Assembly (NCBI RefSeq): GCF_000218875.1
Contig: NC_015709.1
Coordinates: forward strand, 1 to 64,000
DNA from: Zymomonas mobilis subsp. pomaceae ATCC 29192
GTDB taxonomy: Bacteria; Pseudomonadota; Alphaproteobacteria; Sphingomonadales; Sphingomonadaceae
Direction of reading: 5' to 3'
Length of the DNA: 64,000 nucleotides
In this document: piece by piece, positions 8,003 through 17,050 of the stretch
How positions within the stretch are numbered: the stretch's first letter is position 1
How the letters are laid out: the number at the start of each line of letters is the position of its first letter
Notes under the pieces: generated by a model
Database searches by the model: none
The model's input: only the letters and a program-made list of their open reading frames with translations
What the model was told of the DNA's origin: nothing
Made by a program: the position numbers and the translations under genes

Positions 8003-9004
8003 TTAAGGCTTCTCCGGGGTGGCTGGGGCCATGCTGGAATCTGACAGATTTTTTGCCTGTTTTTGTTCATCTTTTTCTATTTTGCGAAGCAAAGCCGGCT
8101 TGGGTTCTAAATATTTAGCTAGAAATTCGGTACTTCTTGCCCATGCCTGTTGAGAGGCCGCTTGGTTATAATTGGTCTGCGTTTCATCCATAAAACCGTG
8201 GCCGGAATTAGGATAAAAATAGCATTCCAAGGGTACGGAGGCGGCTTTTAAGGCTTCAATCCAATCAAGGGCTTCGACATCAATCTTTTGGTCCATGGTG
8301 CCGAAATGGAGCTGTAAAGGCGTTTTAATTTTCGCGGCCTCTGCAACAGGTGGAGAGGGACTATAATAAGTCACTGCAGCCAATAGATCGGTATTGGCTT
8401 GGGCGGCTGTATATTCTACTAATTTCCCGCCCCAACCAAGGCCGATAGCCCCTACCTTGCCGGTTGAATAACGTTGGTTCTTTAACCATGCAATCGTCAT
8501 GACGGCATCTTTGATGACCCATGGCATATCAAAAGCCCCAATCATTGCTTTTGCCTTGGCCGTATCTTTCGGGGTTCCACCCCAAGGGGATAAGAAATCC
8601 GGCGCAAGCGCAATATATCCCTTAAGGGCCATCTGCCGGGCAACTTCGCGCGCTTCAAAATCCAGTCCGTTTTCATCATGTACCACCATGACCGCCGGTA
8701 ATTTCCCGCGCGCAACGGCGGGCACCGCAATATAGCCATGCATCAATTCACCATTAGAGACTTTCCAGTGAACCCGATGGGTATTTAAAAGCGGATTATC
8801 ATCGCCTTTATCAATAGGAAAAGGCAACTCGGCAGGTTTAGTCGATGTAGTATTACCCTCAGTCTCGGCAGCCATACTTTTACCCGAGAATCCAAGACCT
8901 ATAAGCGTTGTTATACTCAAATTTAAAAAATTTCGGCTAAAACATCGACGATTTATTTGTTGTCTCAAAGAGACTATTTCGTCAGAAAGCGTTTTAAACC
9001 CCAT
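8003..9004 (-). CDS. Exported dienelactone-hydrolase-like protein lacking the usual nucleophile
   Basis: The 333-residue protein has the alpha/beta-hydrolase fold of dienelactone hydrolases (YghX-like): PAVMVVHDENGLDFEAREVARQMA, a GAIGLGWGG elbow, GTMDQKID with the acid residue, and NSGHGFMDE with the histidine. In relatives the elbow reads G-F-C-W-G-G; here the cysteine position (residue 190, bases 8435-8437) is glycine, GGT instead of TGT, so the classical triad is incomplete. The N-terminus carries NRRCFSRNF before a hydrophobic stretch ending SMAA, which looks like a Tat-type signal. ATG at 9004 is chosen because AGAGG lies seven bases upstream; an earlier in-frame ATG at 9037 overlaps the neighbour. 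It is probably cotranscribed with the CinA-like gene upstream. Enzyme activity is uncertain. Confidence 0.85.
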   Translation of the reverse strand: MGFKTLSDEIVSLRQQINRRCFSRNFLNLSITTLIGLGFSGKSMAAETEGNTTSTKPAELPFPIDKGDDNPLLNTHRVHWKVSNGELMHGYIAVPAVARGKLPAVMVVHDENGLDFEAREVARQMALKGYIALAPDFLSPWGGTPKDTAKAKAMIGAFDMPWVIKDAVMTIAWLKNQRYSTGKVGAIGLGWGGKLVEYTAAQANTDLLAAVTYYSPSPPVAEAAKIKTPLQLHFGTMDQKIDVEALDWIEALKAASVPLECYFYPNSGHGFMDETQTNYNQAASQQAWARSTEFLAKYLEPKPALLRKIEKDEQKQAKNLSDSSMAPATPEKP

Positions 9005-9020
9005 AACAGGACCTCTATTG

Positions 9021-9779
9021 TTATATAGCACCATCAATAGCCGATAAATCTTCAGCCAGAAGACGCGCTATCAAATCCTGTGCACATTTATTTAAGGATT
9101 CTTTATCTGTAGATCGGATGACCAAATTGACCCCGCCGCTACCATTCCGAAAGAAAGGGTAGCTGCCTAATTTGCAATCAGGATGGTCTTTTTCAGTTTC
9201 TCTCAATGTTTTGGCAATACGGCTTTCACCATCCCATGTCCCAATAGTACGCGATAAAACCGGTTTCCCCCCTTTTAAAGTGCCATTAAGACTTTCCAAC
9301 ATCGTCGTTACAATTTTAGGAACACCGGCCAGAATAAAAATATTTTGAATATGGATTCCTGGCGCGCCCGATATTGGGTTTTTAATGAGCGTGCTACCTT
9401 TGGGAACCCGCGCCATTAGAAGACGGGCAGGGGTCAGGCCGCCCCGATCAGAATAATATTCTTCAAGGCATTTCCGAGCATCTGGATGAATGACTATCGG
9501 CAAATCAAGCGCGTGGCTGATACCTTCTACCGTAATATCATCATGGGTTGGGCCAATCCCTCCGGTAGTGAATAAATAATCATGGCTGTCTTTTAAATCG
9601 CGTACAGCCGCAACTATCCTCGTATCATCATCGGGAATAACGCGTACTTCTGTCAGCCTTATCCCTTGTATATTGAGCCATGAGGCAATTTGAGCAATAT
9701 TTTTATCTTCCGTCCGTCCCGACAAGATTTCATCGCCAATTATCAGCAAAGCCGCTGTCCATATACGATTATTTTCCAT
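9021..9779 (-). CDS. CinA N-terminal / molybdopterin-binding (MoCF) domain protein
   Basis: This 252-residue protein is one MoCF-biosynthesis domain of the CinA N-terminal type: AALLIIGDEILSGRTEDKN at the start, the GGIGPTHDDIT motif at about 70, GAPGIHIQNIFILAGVP at about 140. The C-terminal nicotinamide-nucleotide amidase domain of full-length CinA is absent, as is usual in alphaproteobacterial homologues, where it is a separate gene. Related domains bind molybdopterin or hydrolyse ADP-ribose; the actual reaction here is unknown. There is no signal peptide. It is divergent from map and likely heads a two-gene unit with the hydrolase-like gene, which begins 16 bases beyond its stop. Confidence 0.88.
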   Translation of the reverse strand: MENNRIWTAALLIIGDEILSGRTEDKNIAQIASWLNIQGIRLTEVRVIPDDDTRIVAAVRDLKDSHDYLFTTGGIGPTHDDITVEGISHALDLPIVIHPDARKCLEEYYSDRGGLTPARLLMARVPKGSTLIKNPISGAPGIHIQNIFILAGVPKIVTTMLESLNGTLKGGKPVLSRTIGTWDGESRIAKTLRETEKDHPDCKLGSYPFFRNGSGGVNLVIRSTDKESLNKCAQDLIARLLAEDLSAIDGAI

Positions 9780-9894
9780 AATGCTCGATTTGTCCTTGTT
9801 TATTCAAAAAACCATTTCTGAACTCTGAAACTTAACAATTCTAATGCATAATGCACCCTCGCAAAGGGCAAGTTTATTAGTTATAGCAGAAGTT

Positions 9895-10725
9895 ATGACT
9901 GAATATATCTATGTCAAAGATGGCGACACCGCTATTCGTACACATGCCATCAAGCTTTATGATGAAAACGCTTTTGCCGGAATGCGTAAAGCTGGAAGAC
10001 TGGCTGCTGATGTACTTGATGCACTTGTACCCCACGTCAAACCGGGTATCTCGACCGGAGAACTTGATCGTCTTGCCGATGACCTGATCCGGAAAGGGGG
10101 CGGTATCTCTGCCTGCCGTTACTATCGTGGCTATCAAAAGTCGGTATGTATTTCGGCCAATCATATTATATGTCATGGTATCCCAGGCCCCAAAGCATTG
10201 AAATCCGGTGATATTATCAATATCGATGTTACGGTTATTGTTGACGGATGGCATGGGGATACCAGCCGAATGTATTTCGTCGGAGATGTCCCCTTAAAAG
10301 CTAGAAAATTGGTCGATGTTACGTATCAAGCTTTGATGCTCGGTATCGAACAGGCTCGCCCCGGTAATCATATAGGGGACATCGGGCACGCTATTGCGAC
10401 ACTGGCGGCACAGCATCGCTATGGTGTAGTCCGCGATTTTTGCGGCCATGGCTTGGGCCGCGTCTTTCATGACCGCCCAGAAGTTGTTCATGTCGGTATG
10501 CCAGGCGAAGGGCCAGAATTAAGACCGGGTATGCTGTTTACTATTGAACCAATGATCAATATTGGTAAGCCCGATGTTAAAATTTTAGAGGATGGTTGGA
10601 CGGCGGTTACCCGTGATCGGTCCCTTTCTGCCCAGTTTGAGCATTCTATCGGAATCACGGAAAAGGGTTGCGAAATCTTTACAAAAAGCGCAGCCGGATT
10701 AGATGCACCCCCTTATAAGGGGTAA
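9895..10725 (+). CDS. map: Methionine aminopeptidase, type I
   Basis: MAP removes the initiator methionine from nascent proteins in the cytoplasm. The five metal ligands are visible: D and D in NIDVTVIVDGWHGDTSRMY, H in FCGHGLGRVFHDRP, E in FTIEPMI and E in AQFEHSIGIT. The 276-residue length is close to the usual 255-275. ATG at 9895 (MTEYIYVKDGD) is preferred over an in-frame ATG at 9844, which has no ribosome binding site; AGAAG lies just before 9895. Divergent from the CinA-like gene. A 14-bp palindrome CCCCTTATAAGGGG (10709-10722) covers the last codons. Confidence 0.96.
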   Translation: MTEYIYVKDGDTAIRTHAIKLYDENAFAGMRKAGRLAADVLDALVPHVKPGISTGELDRLADDLIRKGGGISACRYYRGYQKSVCISANHIICHGIPGPKALKSGDIINIDVTVIVDGWHGDTSRMYFVGDVPLKARKLVDVTYQALMLGIEQARPGNHIGDIGHAIATLAAQHRYGVVRDFCGHGLGRVFHDRPEVVHVGMPGEGPELRPGMLFTIEPMINIGKPDVKILEDGWTAVTRDRSLSAQFEHSIGITEKGCEIFTKSAAGLDAPPYKG

Positions 10726-10792
10726 GCTTGTTATTTTATAATAAAAATTAACGATAAGCTATCGTATTTTAGTTTTGGGGATAGTGAGTATA

Positions 10793-11806
10793 ATGCAGAC
10801 CATTCGTTTTTTTTCTGATAATGCCGCCACCGTCGCAGCACCTGTTATGGATGCTATTATAGCCGCCAACCACAGCGATATGGCCTATGATGCTGACCAG
10901 TGGAGTTTAAAGCTCGACGCTATCTTTTCCGAATTATTTGAAACGGAAGTGACAGCGCATTGGACGGTCACGGGGACGGCTTCAAACGCTTTGGCTATGG
11001 CCGCCATTTGCCCTCCCTTTGGTGGCGTTTTATGCAGTCAGGATGCCCATGTTCAGACAGATGAAGGCGGCGCACCAGAATTCTATACGCATGGCTCTAA
11101 ATTATTATTAGTACCTGGCGAAGCCGCAAAATTTACCCCTCAAAGCTTACGGGATAGAGCTGCCGCTATTTCTGATAGTGTCCATATGGTACAACCCCAT
11201 GCGGTAACTATTACCAATTCAACAGAATTAGGGCAGGTTTACACCCCAGAAGAAACAGCCGCTATTGGTGCTGTCGCTCGTGAAAAAGGATGGCATTTCC
11301 ATCTGGACGGGGCACGCTTTGCTAATGCAATAGCTTCTCTTAACTGTTCGGTTGCGGATTTGACGTGGAAAGCGGGCGTCGATCTGATGAGCTTTGGCTT
11401 TACTAAGAATGGGGCTATGGCCGCAGAAGCCTTGGTTTTCTTTAATCGTGATCTCGCTGCTGACAATAAACGCCGCCGTAAGCGTGCGGGCCATCTCCTG
11501 TCAAAAGGACGTTTTATTTCCGCTCAGATCGAAGCTATGCTGAAAAACGACTTATGGCTTGATCTTGCACGGTCTTCCAATGGCGTTGCGGCGCGTATCG
11601 CTGCGGCTATTGATCCTAAACGTCTGGTTTACCCTGTTCAGGCTAATGAAATTTTTCTGTATATTTCGCAAGAAGAACGCGCTGAATTACGGGCAAAAGG
11701 CTTCGTTTTTTATGATTGGGGTCATGACAAAATCCGTCTGGTCGCTTCATGGGATCAGCCTGATCATGAAGTCGTCGCTCTGATTGAAGCTTTACAGGCT
11801 TTATAA
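10793..11806 (+). CDS. Low-specificity L-threonine aldolase
   Basis: A PLP enzyme of fold type I that cleaves L-threonine or L-allo-threonine to glycine and acetaldehyde. Visible: FFSDNAATVAAPVMDAI at the start, TGTASNALAMAA, the HLDGARFANA cofactor-aspartate motif, and the Schiff-base lysine in MSFGFTKNGAMAAEALVFF (about residue 205). The 337-residue length fits LtaE-type enzymes. ATG at 10793 is preferred over TTG at 10775. It lies 67 bases after map on the same strand and 41 bases before the EamA gene, so it may be in one unit with either; no terminator was seen in these gaps. Stereospecificity cannot be read from sequence. Confidence 0.92.
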   Translation: MQTIRFFSDNAATVAAPVMDAIIAANHSDMAYDADQWSLKLDAIFSELFETEVTAHWTVTGTASNALAMAAICPPFGGVLCSQDAHVQTDEGGAPEFYTHGSKLLLVPGEAAKFTPQSLRDRAAAISDSVHMVQPHAVTITNSTELGQVYTPEETAAIGAVAREKGWHFHLDGARFANAIASLNCSVADLTWKAGVDLMSFGFTKNGAMAAEALVFFNRDLAADNKRRRKRAGHLLSKGRFISAQIEAMLKNDLWLDLARSSNGVAARIAAAIDPKRLVYPVQANEIFLYISQEERAELRAKGFVFYDWGHDKIRLVASWDQPDHEVVALIEALQAL

Positions 11807-11847
11807 TTTTTATTGTGACGAGCGTATAAAATGGGGAAGAGGACGTA

Positions 11848-12813
11848 ATGGCATTAACTGAAAGTGAAGTTCAGTCGAACAATAATTTAAGGCTGACTTC
11901 ACCAAAGGTTTTAATCGCTTTTTTGTTAGTGACCTTAATCTGGAGTACCACTTGGTTTATTATCCGCGGTCAGCTTAACACCGTGCCCGCCAATTGGTCG
12001 GTCTGTTATCGTTTTTTTATAGCTGGCTTGATGATGTTTCTATTTTGTCGTGCCAAAGGTTATAAAATCACGCTGGATCGCGGAAATCAGCTTTTCTGCA
12101 TGGTTTCCGGTTTACTCTTGATTACGGCCTCTTATGGTTTTGTCTATGCTGCCGAATCCCATATTACATCGGGGTTGGTGGCGGTTGCTTTTGCTCTAGT
12201 CATTATCCCCAATAGTTTTTTTGCGCGGGTCTTTCTGGGGAAAAAAAGCTCGCCCTATTTTGTTTTGGGATCGGCCTTAGCCGGAATCGGGTTGGGGCTG
12301 TTATTTCGTAATCAACTAGGGCATTTTTCCAGTGATACGGAAACCCGCTTGGGTCTGGGCTTATCTTTATTAGGGGTTCTGAGCGCTTCTTTGGGGGAAG
12401 TTTTACTAGCTACGCCTCGAGGACGCTCTCATCCTATGCCGGTTTTTTTGGCATGGTCTATGATATGGGGCAGTATAGGAATCGGCGTTGTGGCTCTTTT
12501 TATAGATGGCGCGCCTGTTTTTGACACTAGCCTTCCTTATCTTGAAAGCTTGCTCTACCTGACCGTCTTTGGCTCGGTATTGGCCTTTATCTTTTATTTT
12601 TATGTTTTACAGGCGGTGGGCCCTGCTATGTCTGCCTACTCCCATGTTCTTATTCCCATTGTCGCTATGGGTATTTCAACTCTCTTTGAAAATTATATCT
12701 GGGGTATTTCGGCTATTGCCGGTAGCGGCATGGTACTGCTTGGATTATTGCTGACGCTGAAGTCTCAGCAACCTAACACCCCGATACCTCTTGAAACCAT
12801 GATAGTTGATTAG
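11848..12813 (+). CDS. EamA-family (drug/metabolite superfamily) permease
   Basis: An inner-membrane transporter of about ten transmembrane helices in two EamA repeats: the first begins VLIAFLLVTLIWSTTWFIIRGQL, the second near residue 170 with LGLGLSLLGVLSASLGEVLLA. The Trp-Ser-x-x-W motif in helix 1 and the GLVAVAFALVIIPNSFFARVFL stretch are typical of RhaT/EamA exporters. Substrate is unknown; such proteins often export amino acids or amines, and its position after threonine aldolase is at most suggestive. ATG has GAGG seven bases upstream. Length of 321 residues is normal. Confidence 0.88.
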   Translation: MALTESEVQSNNNLRLTSPKVLIAFLLVTLIWSTTWFIIRGQLNTVPANWSVCYRFFIAGLMMFLFCRAKGYKITLDRGNQLFCMVSGLLLITASYGFVYAAESHITSGLVAVAFALVIIPNSFFARVFLGKKSSPYFVLGSALAGIGLGLLFRNQLGHFSSDTETRLGLGLSLLGVLSASLGEVLLATPRGRSHPMPVFLAWSMIWGSIGIGVVALFIDGAPVFDTSLPYLESLLYLTVFGSVLAFIFYFYVLQAVGPAMSAYSHVLIPIVAMGISTLFENYIWGISAIAGSGMVLLGLLLTLKSQQPNTPIPLETMIVD

Positions 12814-12922
12814 AAATTGTTAAGGGTCGGGCTTATATAACTAAAAGAGCCTTAAAAAGTTTTTATCGGCCTCAATAAGTGTTCTAGGATTTTAAATATC
12901 ACTGTTAGGTTAGGATCACTGT

Positions 12923-15526
12923 ATGTCTGAATCTCGGGTTGTTTCTGATAAACCTACGGTTATCCATCGCCATGATTATCAGCCACCTGATTGGCTAGTG
13001 CCCAGTATTGCGCTTAATTTTTTACTCGATCCGCAAAAAACACGGGTAAAAGCCCGTTTGCACGTCAAGCGTAACGGTGAACACACACATCCTTTACGTC
13101 TAGAAGGTAATGATCAATCGCTGATCAGCTTTTCTATTGATGGCGTTGATGCCCTGTCACAAGTCGAAAAAGCGGACCACGGCCTAACGGTGCCTTTATC
13201 CGGCGATTCTCATTTTATTGAAACCGAAGTAGAAATTTCACCTGAAAGCAATTCCCAATTAATGGGGTTGTATGCTTCTTCGGGGCTTCTTTGCACACAA
13301 TGTGAAGCCGAAGGCTTTCGCCGTATTACCTATTTCCCAGATCGTCCCGATATTCTCAGCCGCTATACGGTGCGTATGGAGGCCGATGCCTCTGCCTTTC
13401 CGGTATTATTATCAAATGGTAATCTGGCGCTATCTGGAAAAACAGAAAATGGCCGCCATTTTGCCTTGTGGAACGATCCTTTCCCCAAGCCTTGCTATTT
13501 GTTCGCTTTGGTAGCGGGAAATTTAGCGGCGCGCCGTGATGAATTCATTACGGCATCTGGACGCAAAGTTGCGTTGGCCATTTGGGTTCGGGAAGCCGAT
13601 CTTGATAAAACAGCTCATGCTATGGAGGCCCTTAAAAAGGCGATGGCGTGGGATGAAAAAGTCTATGGTCGCGAATATGACCTAGATCAATTTAATATCG
13701 TGGCTGTTGATGACTTCAATTTTGGCGCGATGGAAAATAAAAGTCTCAATATCTTTAACTCACGTTATATTCTAGCTGATCCCGATACCGCTACAGATGC
13801 TGATTATGATGCTATTGCAGGGGTGGTCGCCCATGAATATTTTCATAATTGGTCAGGTGACCGCGTTACCTGCCGTGACTGGTTCCAGCTTTCTTTAAAA
13901 GAAGGTTTTACCGTTTTTCGGGATCAAAGCTTTTCGGCTGATTTGGGTTCACCAGCAGTTAAACGTATCGAAGATGTCAGAAGTTTACGCGCGGCTCAGT
14001 TCCCAGAAGATGCTGGCCCCCTAGCGCATCCTATTCGGCCAGAAAGCTATATCGAAATTTCTAATTTTTATACGGCAACTGTCTATAACAAAGGGGCCGA
14101 AATTATCCGGATGTTGCATCGCCTGTTAGGGGCCGAGCAATTTAGAAAAGGTTCGGATCTTTATTTTGACCGCCATGATGGCGAAGCCGCTACTTGCGAA
14201 GACTTCGTTCAGGCGATGGAAGATGCTAGCGGTGTTGATCTAAAGCTGTTCCGTCGTTGGTATAATCAGGCGGGCACGCCTAAATTAAAGATTGCTTTCA
14301 AATGGGATGATAAGACCAAGATGGCCCATCTCCATTTGGAACAGATTGTTCCACCAACCCCGTCACAACCTGAAAAACAACCGATGGTTTTACCTGTCGC
14401 TGTCGCATTGATCGGGAAAGAAACGGGGCGCAATTTAATCGGGGAACAGTTGCTTGTTCTTTCTGAAGCCAGTCAGGATTACGAATTCGGGCCTTTGGAA
14501 GAAGAACCGTTATTATCAAGCAATCGTGGTTTCTCGGCGCCTGTGATTATAGAAGATCAGTGTGAGGCCGCTAATCTTGCTTTTCTTTCGGCGCATGATG
14601 ACGATCCCTTTGCCCGATATGAAGCTATGCAGCAGCTGATGCTCAATTTATTGGTTGCTCGCGTTCATAAAGAGCAATCAAATGCCAGCACTGTTGTTGA
14701 AGCTGTACGACAAACCTTGATTGATCCTAAATTGGATTCTGCTTTCATTGCAGAGGCGGTGATACTGCCTTCTGAAAATATGATTGGCGAACAACTTGAA
14801 ACGGTTGATCCAAAGGCTATTGCTGAAGCCCGCGATGATTTGCGGTCTATTTTAGGGCAAGAATTAGAAGATTTATGGCGCGATGCTTATAAACGTTCCA
14901 GTAGGGGCGATTATAGCTATACCCCCGAAGCCGTAGGTGCACGGCGTCTAAGAAATGTGGCGCTCAGCTATCTAGCGGCTGGCGATTTCAAAGATGCACC
15001 AACGATAGCATGGCAGCAATTTGAAAAAGCTGACAATATGACCGATCGTCGCGGGGCGCTTGACGTTCTGGTTAACGGGGTAGCGCCTGAACGGGAACAG
15101 GCCTTAACAGCCTTTTATGAGCGTTATAAAGATAACGCTTTGGTTATTGATAAATGGTTCTCGGCTCAGGCGCTTTCGACACGCCCTGATACGATTGATA
15201 TTGTCAAAAAACTGGCCGTTCATCCTGATTTTACACTGAAAAATCCTAACCGTGCACGCTCTTTGATCGGCGGATTTGCCCATAATGCACGGGCTTTCCA
15301 TGATCTTTCCGGCGAAGGCTATCGTTTTGTGACGGATATGATTATCGCCTTGGATAAAATCAATTCTCAGACGGCAGCAAGAATGATTGCGCCCTTTGGT
15401 CGCTGGAAACGCTACGATAGTACGAGATCAGAGCTGATGCGCCAATCTTTAGAAAAAATATTGGAAACGCCTAATCTTTCCAAAGATGTGTTTGAACAAG
15501 CCTCTAAAAGTTTGCTTTCTGACTAA
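12923..15526 (+). CDS. pepN: Aminopeptidase N (M1 zinc peptidase)
   Basis: A cytoplasmic M1-family aminopeptidase that completes peptide breakdown. The 867-residue product contains the exopeptidase signature GAMEN in NFGAMENKSLN (about residue 270) and the zinc site HEYFH plus downstream E in LKEGFTVFRD. Domain order is N-terminal beta-sheet domain (1-190), catalytic domain (about 190-440), a beta-sandwich (about 445-540), and an alpha-helical C-terminal domain to the end, as in E. coli PepN (870 residues). AGGATC lies seven bases before the ATG. A terminator follows the stop. Confidence 0.97.
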   Translation: MSESRVVSDKPTVIHRHDYQPPDWLVPSIALNFLLDPQKTRVKARLHVKRNGEHTHPLRLEGNDQSLISFSIDGVDALSQVEKADHGLTVPLSGDSHFIETEVEISPESNSQLMGLYASSGLLCTQCEAEGFRRITYFPDRPDILSRYTVRMEADASAFPVLLSNGNLALSGKTENGRHFALWNDPFPKPCYLFALVAGNLAARRDEFITASGRKVALAIWVREADLDKTAHAMEALKKAMAWDEKVYGREYDLDQFNIVAVDDFNFGAMENKSLNIFNSRYILADPDTATDADYDAIAGVVAHEYFHNWSGDRVTCRDWFQLSLKEGFTVFRDQSFSADLGSPAVKRIEDVRSLRAAQFPEDAGPLAHPIRPESYIEISNFYTATVYNKGAEIIRMLHRLLGAEQFRKGSDLYFDRHDGEAATCEDFVQAMEDASGVDLKLFRRWYNQAGTPKLKIAFKWDDKTKMAHLHLEQIVPPTPSQPEKQPMVLPVAVALIGKETGRNLIGEQLLVLSEASQDYEFGPLEEEPLLSSNRGFSAPVIIEDQCEAANLAFLSAHDDDPFARYEAMQQLMLNLLVARVHKEQSNASTVVEAVRQTLIDPKLDSAFIAEAVILPSENMIGEQLETVDPKAIAEARDDLRSILGQELEDLWRDAYKRSSRGDYSYTPEAVGARRLRNVALSYLAAGDFKDAPTIAWQQFEKADNMTDRRGALDVLVNGVAPEREQALTAFYERYKDNALVIDKWFSAQALSTRPDTIDIVKKLAVHPDFTLKNPNRARSLIGGFAHNARAFHDLSGEGYRFVTDMIIALDKINSQTAARMIAPFGRWKRYDSTRSELMRQSLEKILETPNLSKDVFEQASKSLLSD

Positions 15527-15550
15527 AACAGAATGCCAATAAATACTTCA

Positions 15551-15584
15551 AAAGGTCGTCTTTTAATGAAAGGCGGCCTTTTTT
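15551..15584 (+). terminator. Intrinsic terminator of pepN
   Basis: AAAGGTCGTCTTT pairs with AAAGGCGGCCTTT with two G-T pairs across a short TAATG loop, followed by a T run. Confidence 0.85.
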
Positions 15585-15757
15585 ATGTGTCCTGAATATA
15601 ATTTGTCAGAGCATTCTATCTAAAATGCCTACCCCAAAGAAACAACGACGGTACAAGGCAAAGATGCCTCATCAAATTCGCCTCAAGAGGCAAGATTGAA
15701 AGTTTTTTGTTGGGATAAATTTTTAGGAGGTGTTTTTTTGATTATGAGCCATTTTAA

Positions 15758-15832
15758 TGGCTCCCCGAGTAGGATTCGAACCTACGACCTGCCGATTAAC
15801 AGTCGGACGCTCTACCGCTGAGCTATCAGGGA
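15758..15832 (-). tRNA. tRNA-Asn (anticodon GTT)
   Basis: Read on the minus strand, the sequence folds into a standard cloverleaf. The acceptor strand TCCCTGA pairs with TCGGGGA (one G-T pair). The D arm is GCTC-AGCGGTA-GAGC. The anticodon loop is CTGTTAA with anticodon GTT. The T arm is GTAGG-TTCGAAT-CCTAC. The discriminator is G and CCA is encoded, for a length of 75 nucleotides. The T and D loop consensus bases are intact. The gene stands alone between the pepN terminator and the YpfJ-type peptidase. Confidence 0.97.
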
Positions 15833-15996
15833 ATACCGTTCGCGTTTACCGCGTTGGGTGTGGAGCGCGTATAACAATCACCCTTTTATCTCGCAAGCTT
15901 TTTTTTAAAAAAAATCAAAAAAATGAAAGCTATGGATGAAACTTGTTCACCTCCCTATATTTACTGAAATCGGATATAGGGAAGGTGGAGTTTGTC

Positions 15997-16905
15997 ATGC
16001 GGCTTGATGATTACCGAAGTAGCGACAATGTCGAAGACGAACGGGGTGAAAATTTCAGTAACGGGGGCGGGGGCGGCTTCAATCTTTTAGGCCCTTTACT
16101 GGGATTTATCATCGGTCGTTTTGGGATTGGTGGTGTCGTTATATTAGTTTTAATTTGTGTTATTTTCAAAATTAATCCTTTGGGTTTTATCAGTAACACC
16201 CCGTCTGTCAGTCCATCCGCTTCAAGCCAGCAGCATTCCGTGCGTTCTGCCCAGCAAGCTTGCCAGTTAAATGCGGCCAGTCTTTTTTCCTGTCGCGTTT
16301 TGGCAAGTACAGAAGATACATGGAGTAAAATATTTGCGGATGAAGGCAAAAAATATACCCCGACGACTTTAGTTTTCTATAGCCAGCGTGGACGTTCTGG
16401 ATGTGGGGTAGCGGAATCAGCGATGGGGCCGTTTTATTGTCCCGCAGATCAGCGGGTTTATCTGGATACTGATTTTTATAATGAATTGGTAAATCGTTTT
16501 CATGCGGGCGGGGATTTTGCCCAAGCTTATGTTATTGCTCATGAAGTCGGCCACCATGTTCAGGATTTGAACGGCTTATCTGATCAAATTCGTGAACAGC
16601 AGGCAAGGTCGTCGAAAGCGCAAGCCAATGCCCTACAGGTTCGGATGGAGTTACAGGCTGATTGCTATGCTGGCGTTTGGGCAGCCCATAACCGTGATCG
16701 CATCGAAAGCGGCGACATTGAAGAAGGTATGAAGGCCGCCCATGCTATCGGGGACGACACTTTGGAAAAAGCAGCGGGTATGCGTCCGGTTCCAGAAAGC
16801 TTTACTCATGGCACATCTGAAGAGCGTATGCGCTGGTTACGACGCGGAATTGAAAGCGGTAATCCAGCTCAATGTGACACGTTTAACCATGATATTGATA
16901 GCTAA
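15997..16905 (+). CDS. YpfJ/KPN_02809-family neutral zinc metallopeptidase
   Basis: A 302-residue membrane-anchored putative zinc peptidase. It has an acidic cytoplasmic start (MRLDDYRSSDNVEDERG), a glycine-rich segment, one transmembrane helix (about 27-55), a serine-rich linker, then the peptidase domain with the zinc motif HEVGHHVQ (about residue 181), preceded by QRVYLDTDFYNELVNRF and followed by ELQADCYAGVWA with the third ligand region. ATG at 15997 is chosen because AAGGTGGAG lies just upstream; an earlier in-frame start at 15943 has none. Substrates of this family are not known. A terminator follows. Confidence 0.92.
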   Translation: MRLDDYRSSDNVEDERGENFSNGGGGGFNLLGPLLGFIIGRFGIGGVVILVLICVIFKINPLGFISNTPSVSPSASSQQHSVRSAQQACQLNAASLFSCRVLASTEDTWSKIFADEGKKYTPTTLVFYSQRGRSGCGVAESAMGPFYCPADQRVYLDTDFYNELVNRFHAGGDFAQAYVIAHEVGHHVQDLNGLSDQIREQQARSSKAQANALQVRMELQADCYAGVWAAHNRDRIESGDIEEGMKAAHAIGDDTLEKAAGMRPVPESFTHGTSEERMRWLRRGIESGNPAQCDTFNHDIDS

Positions 16906-16968
16906 ATAGCGTCCCTATAGCTTTTTAAAAAGGCTACTGATAACGGCCAATTATCCTTGGATATAAAT

Positions 16969-17002
16969 TAAGGCAGGCGCTAGAAAGTCTGCCTTATTTT
17001 TT
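16969..17002. terminator. Terminator between convergent genes
   Basis: TAAGGCAG (16969-16976) pairs with CTGCCTTA (16989-16996), followed by TTTTTT on the plus strand. It serves the zinc peptidase gene, and by symmetry may also act on the convergent channel gene. Confidence 0.7.
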
Positions 17003-17050
17003 AGGCTTATCAATAGCCTAGCGTGAAGGCTTCATACCTTCTCTTTGAAA

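Noticed and set aside
10709-10722. 14-bp palindrome CCCCTTATAAGGGG at the end of map
   Set aside because: As a perfect palindrome without a loop it would form a poor hairpin, it has no T tail, and it overlaps coding sequence, so no regulatory role is claimed.
15757-15939. Plus-strand frame of about 60 codons reading GFEPTTCRL
   Set aside because: This is the well-known spurious translation of the antisense strand of a tRNA gene, here tRNA-Asn.
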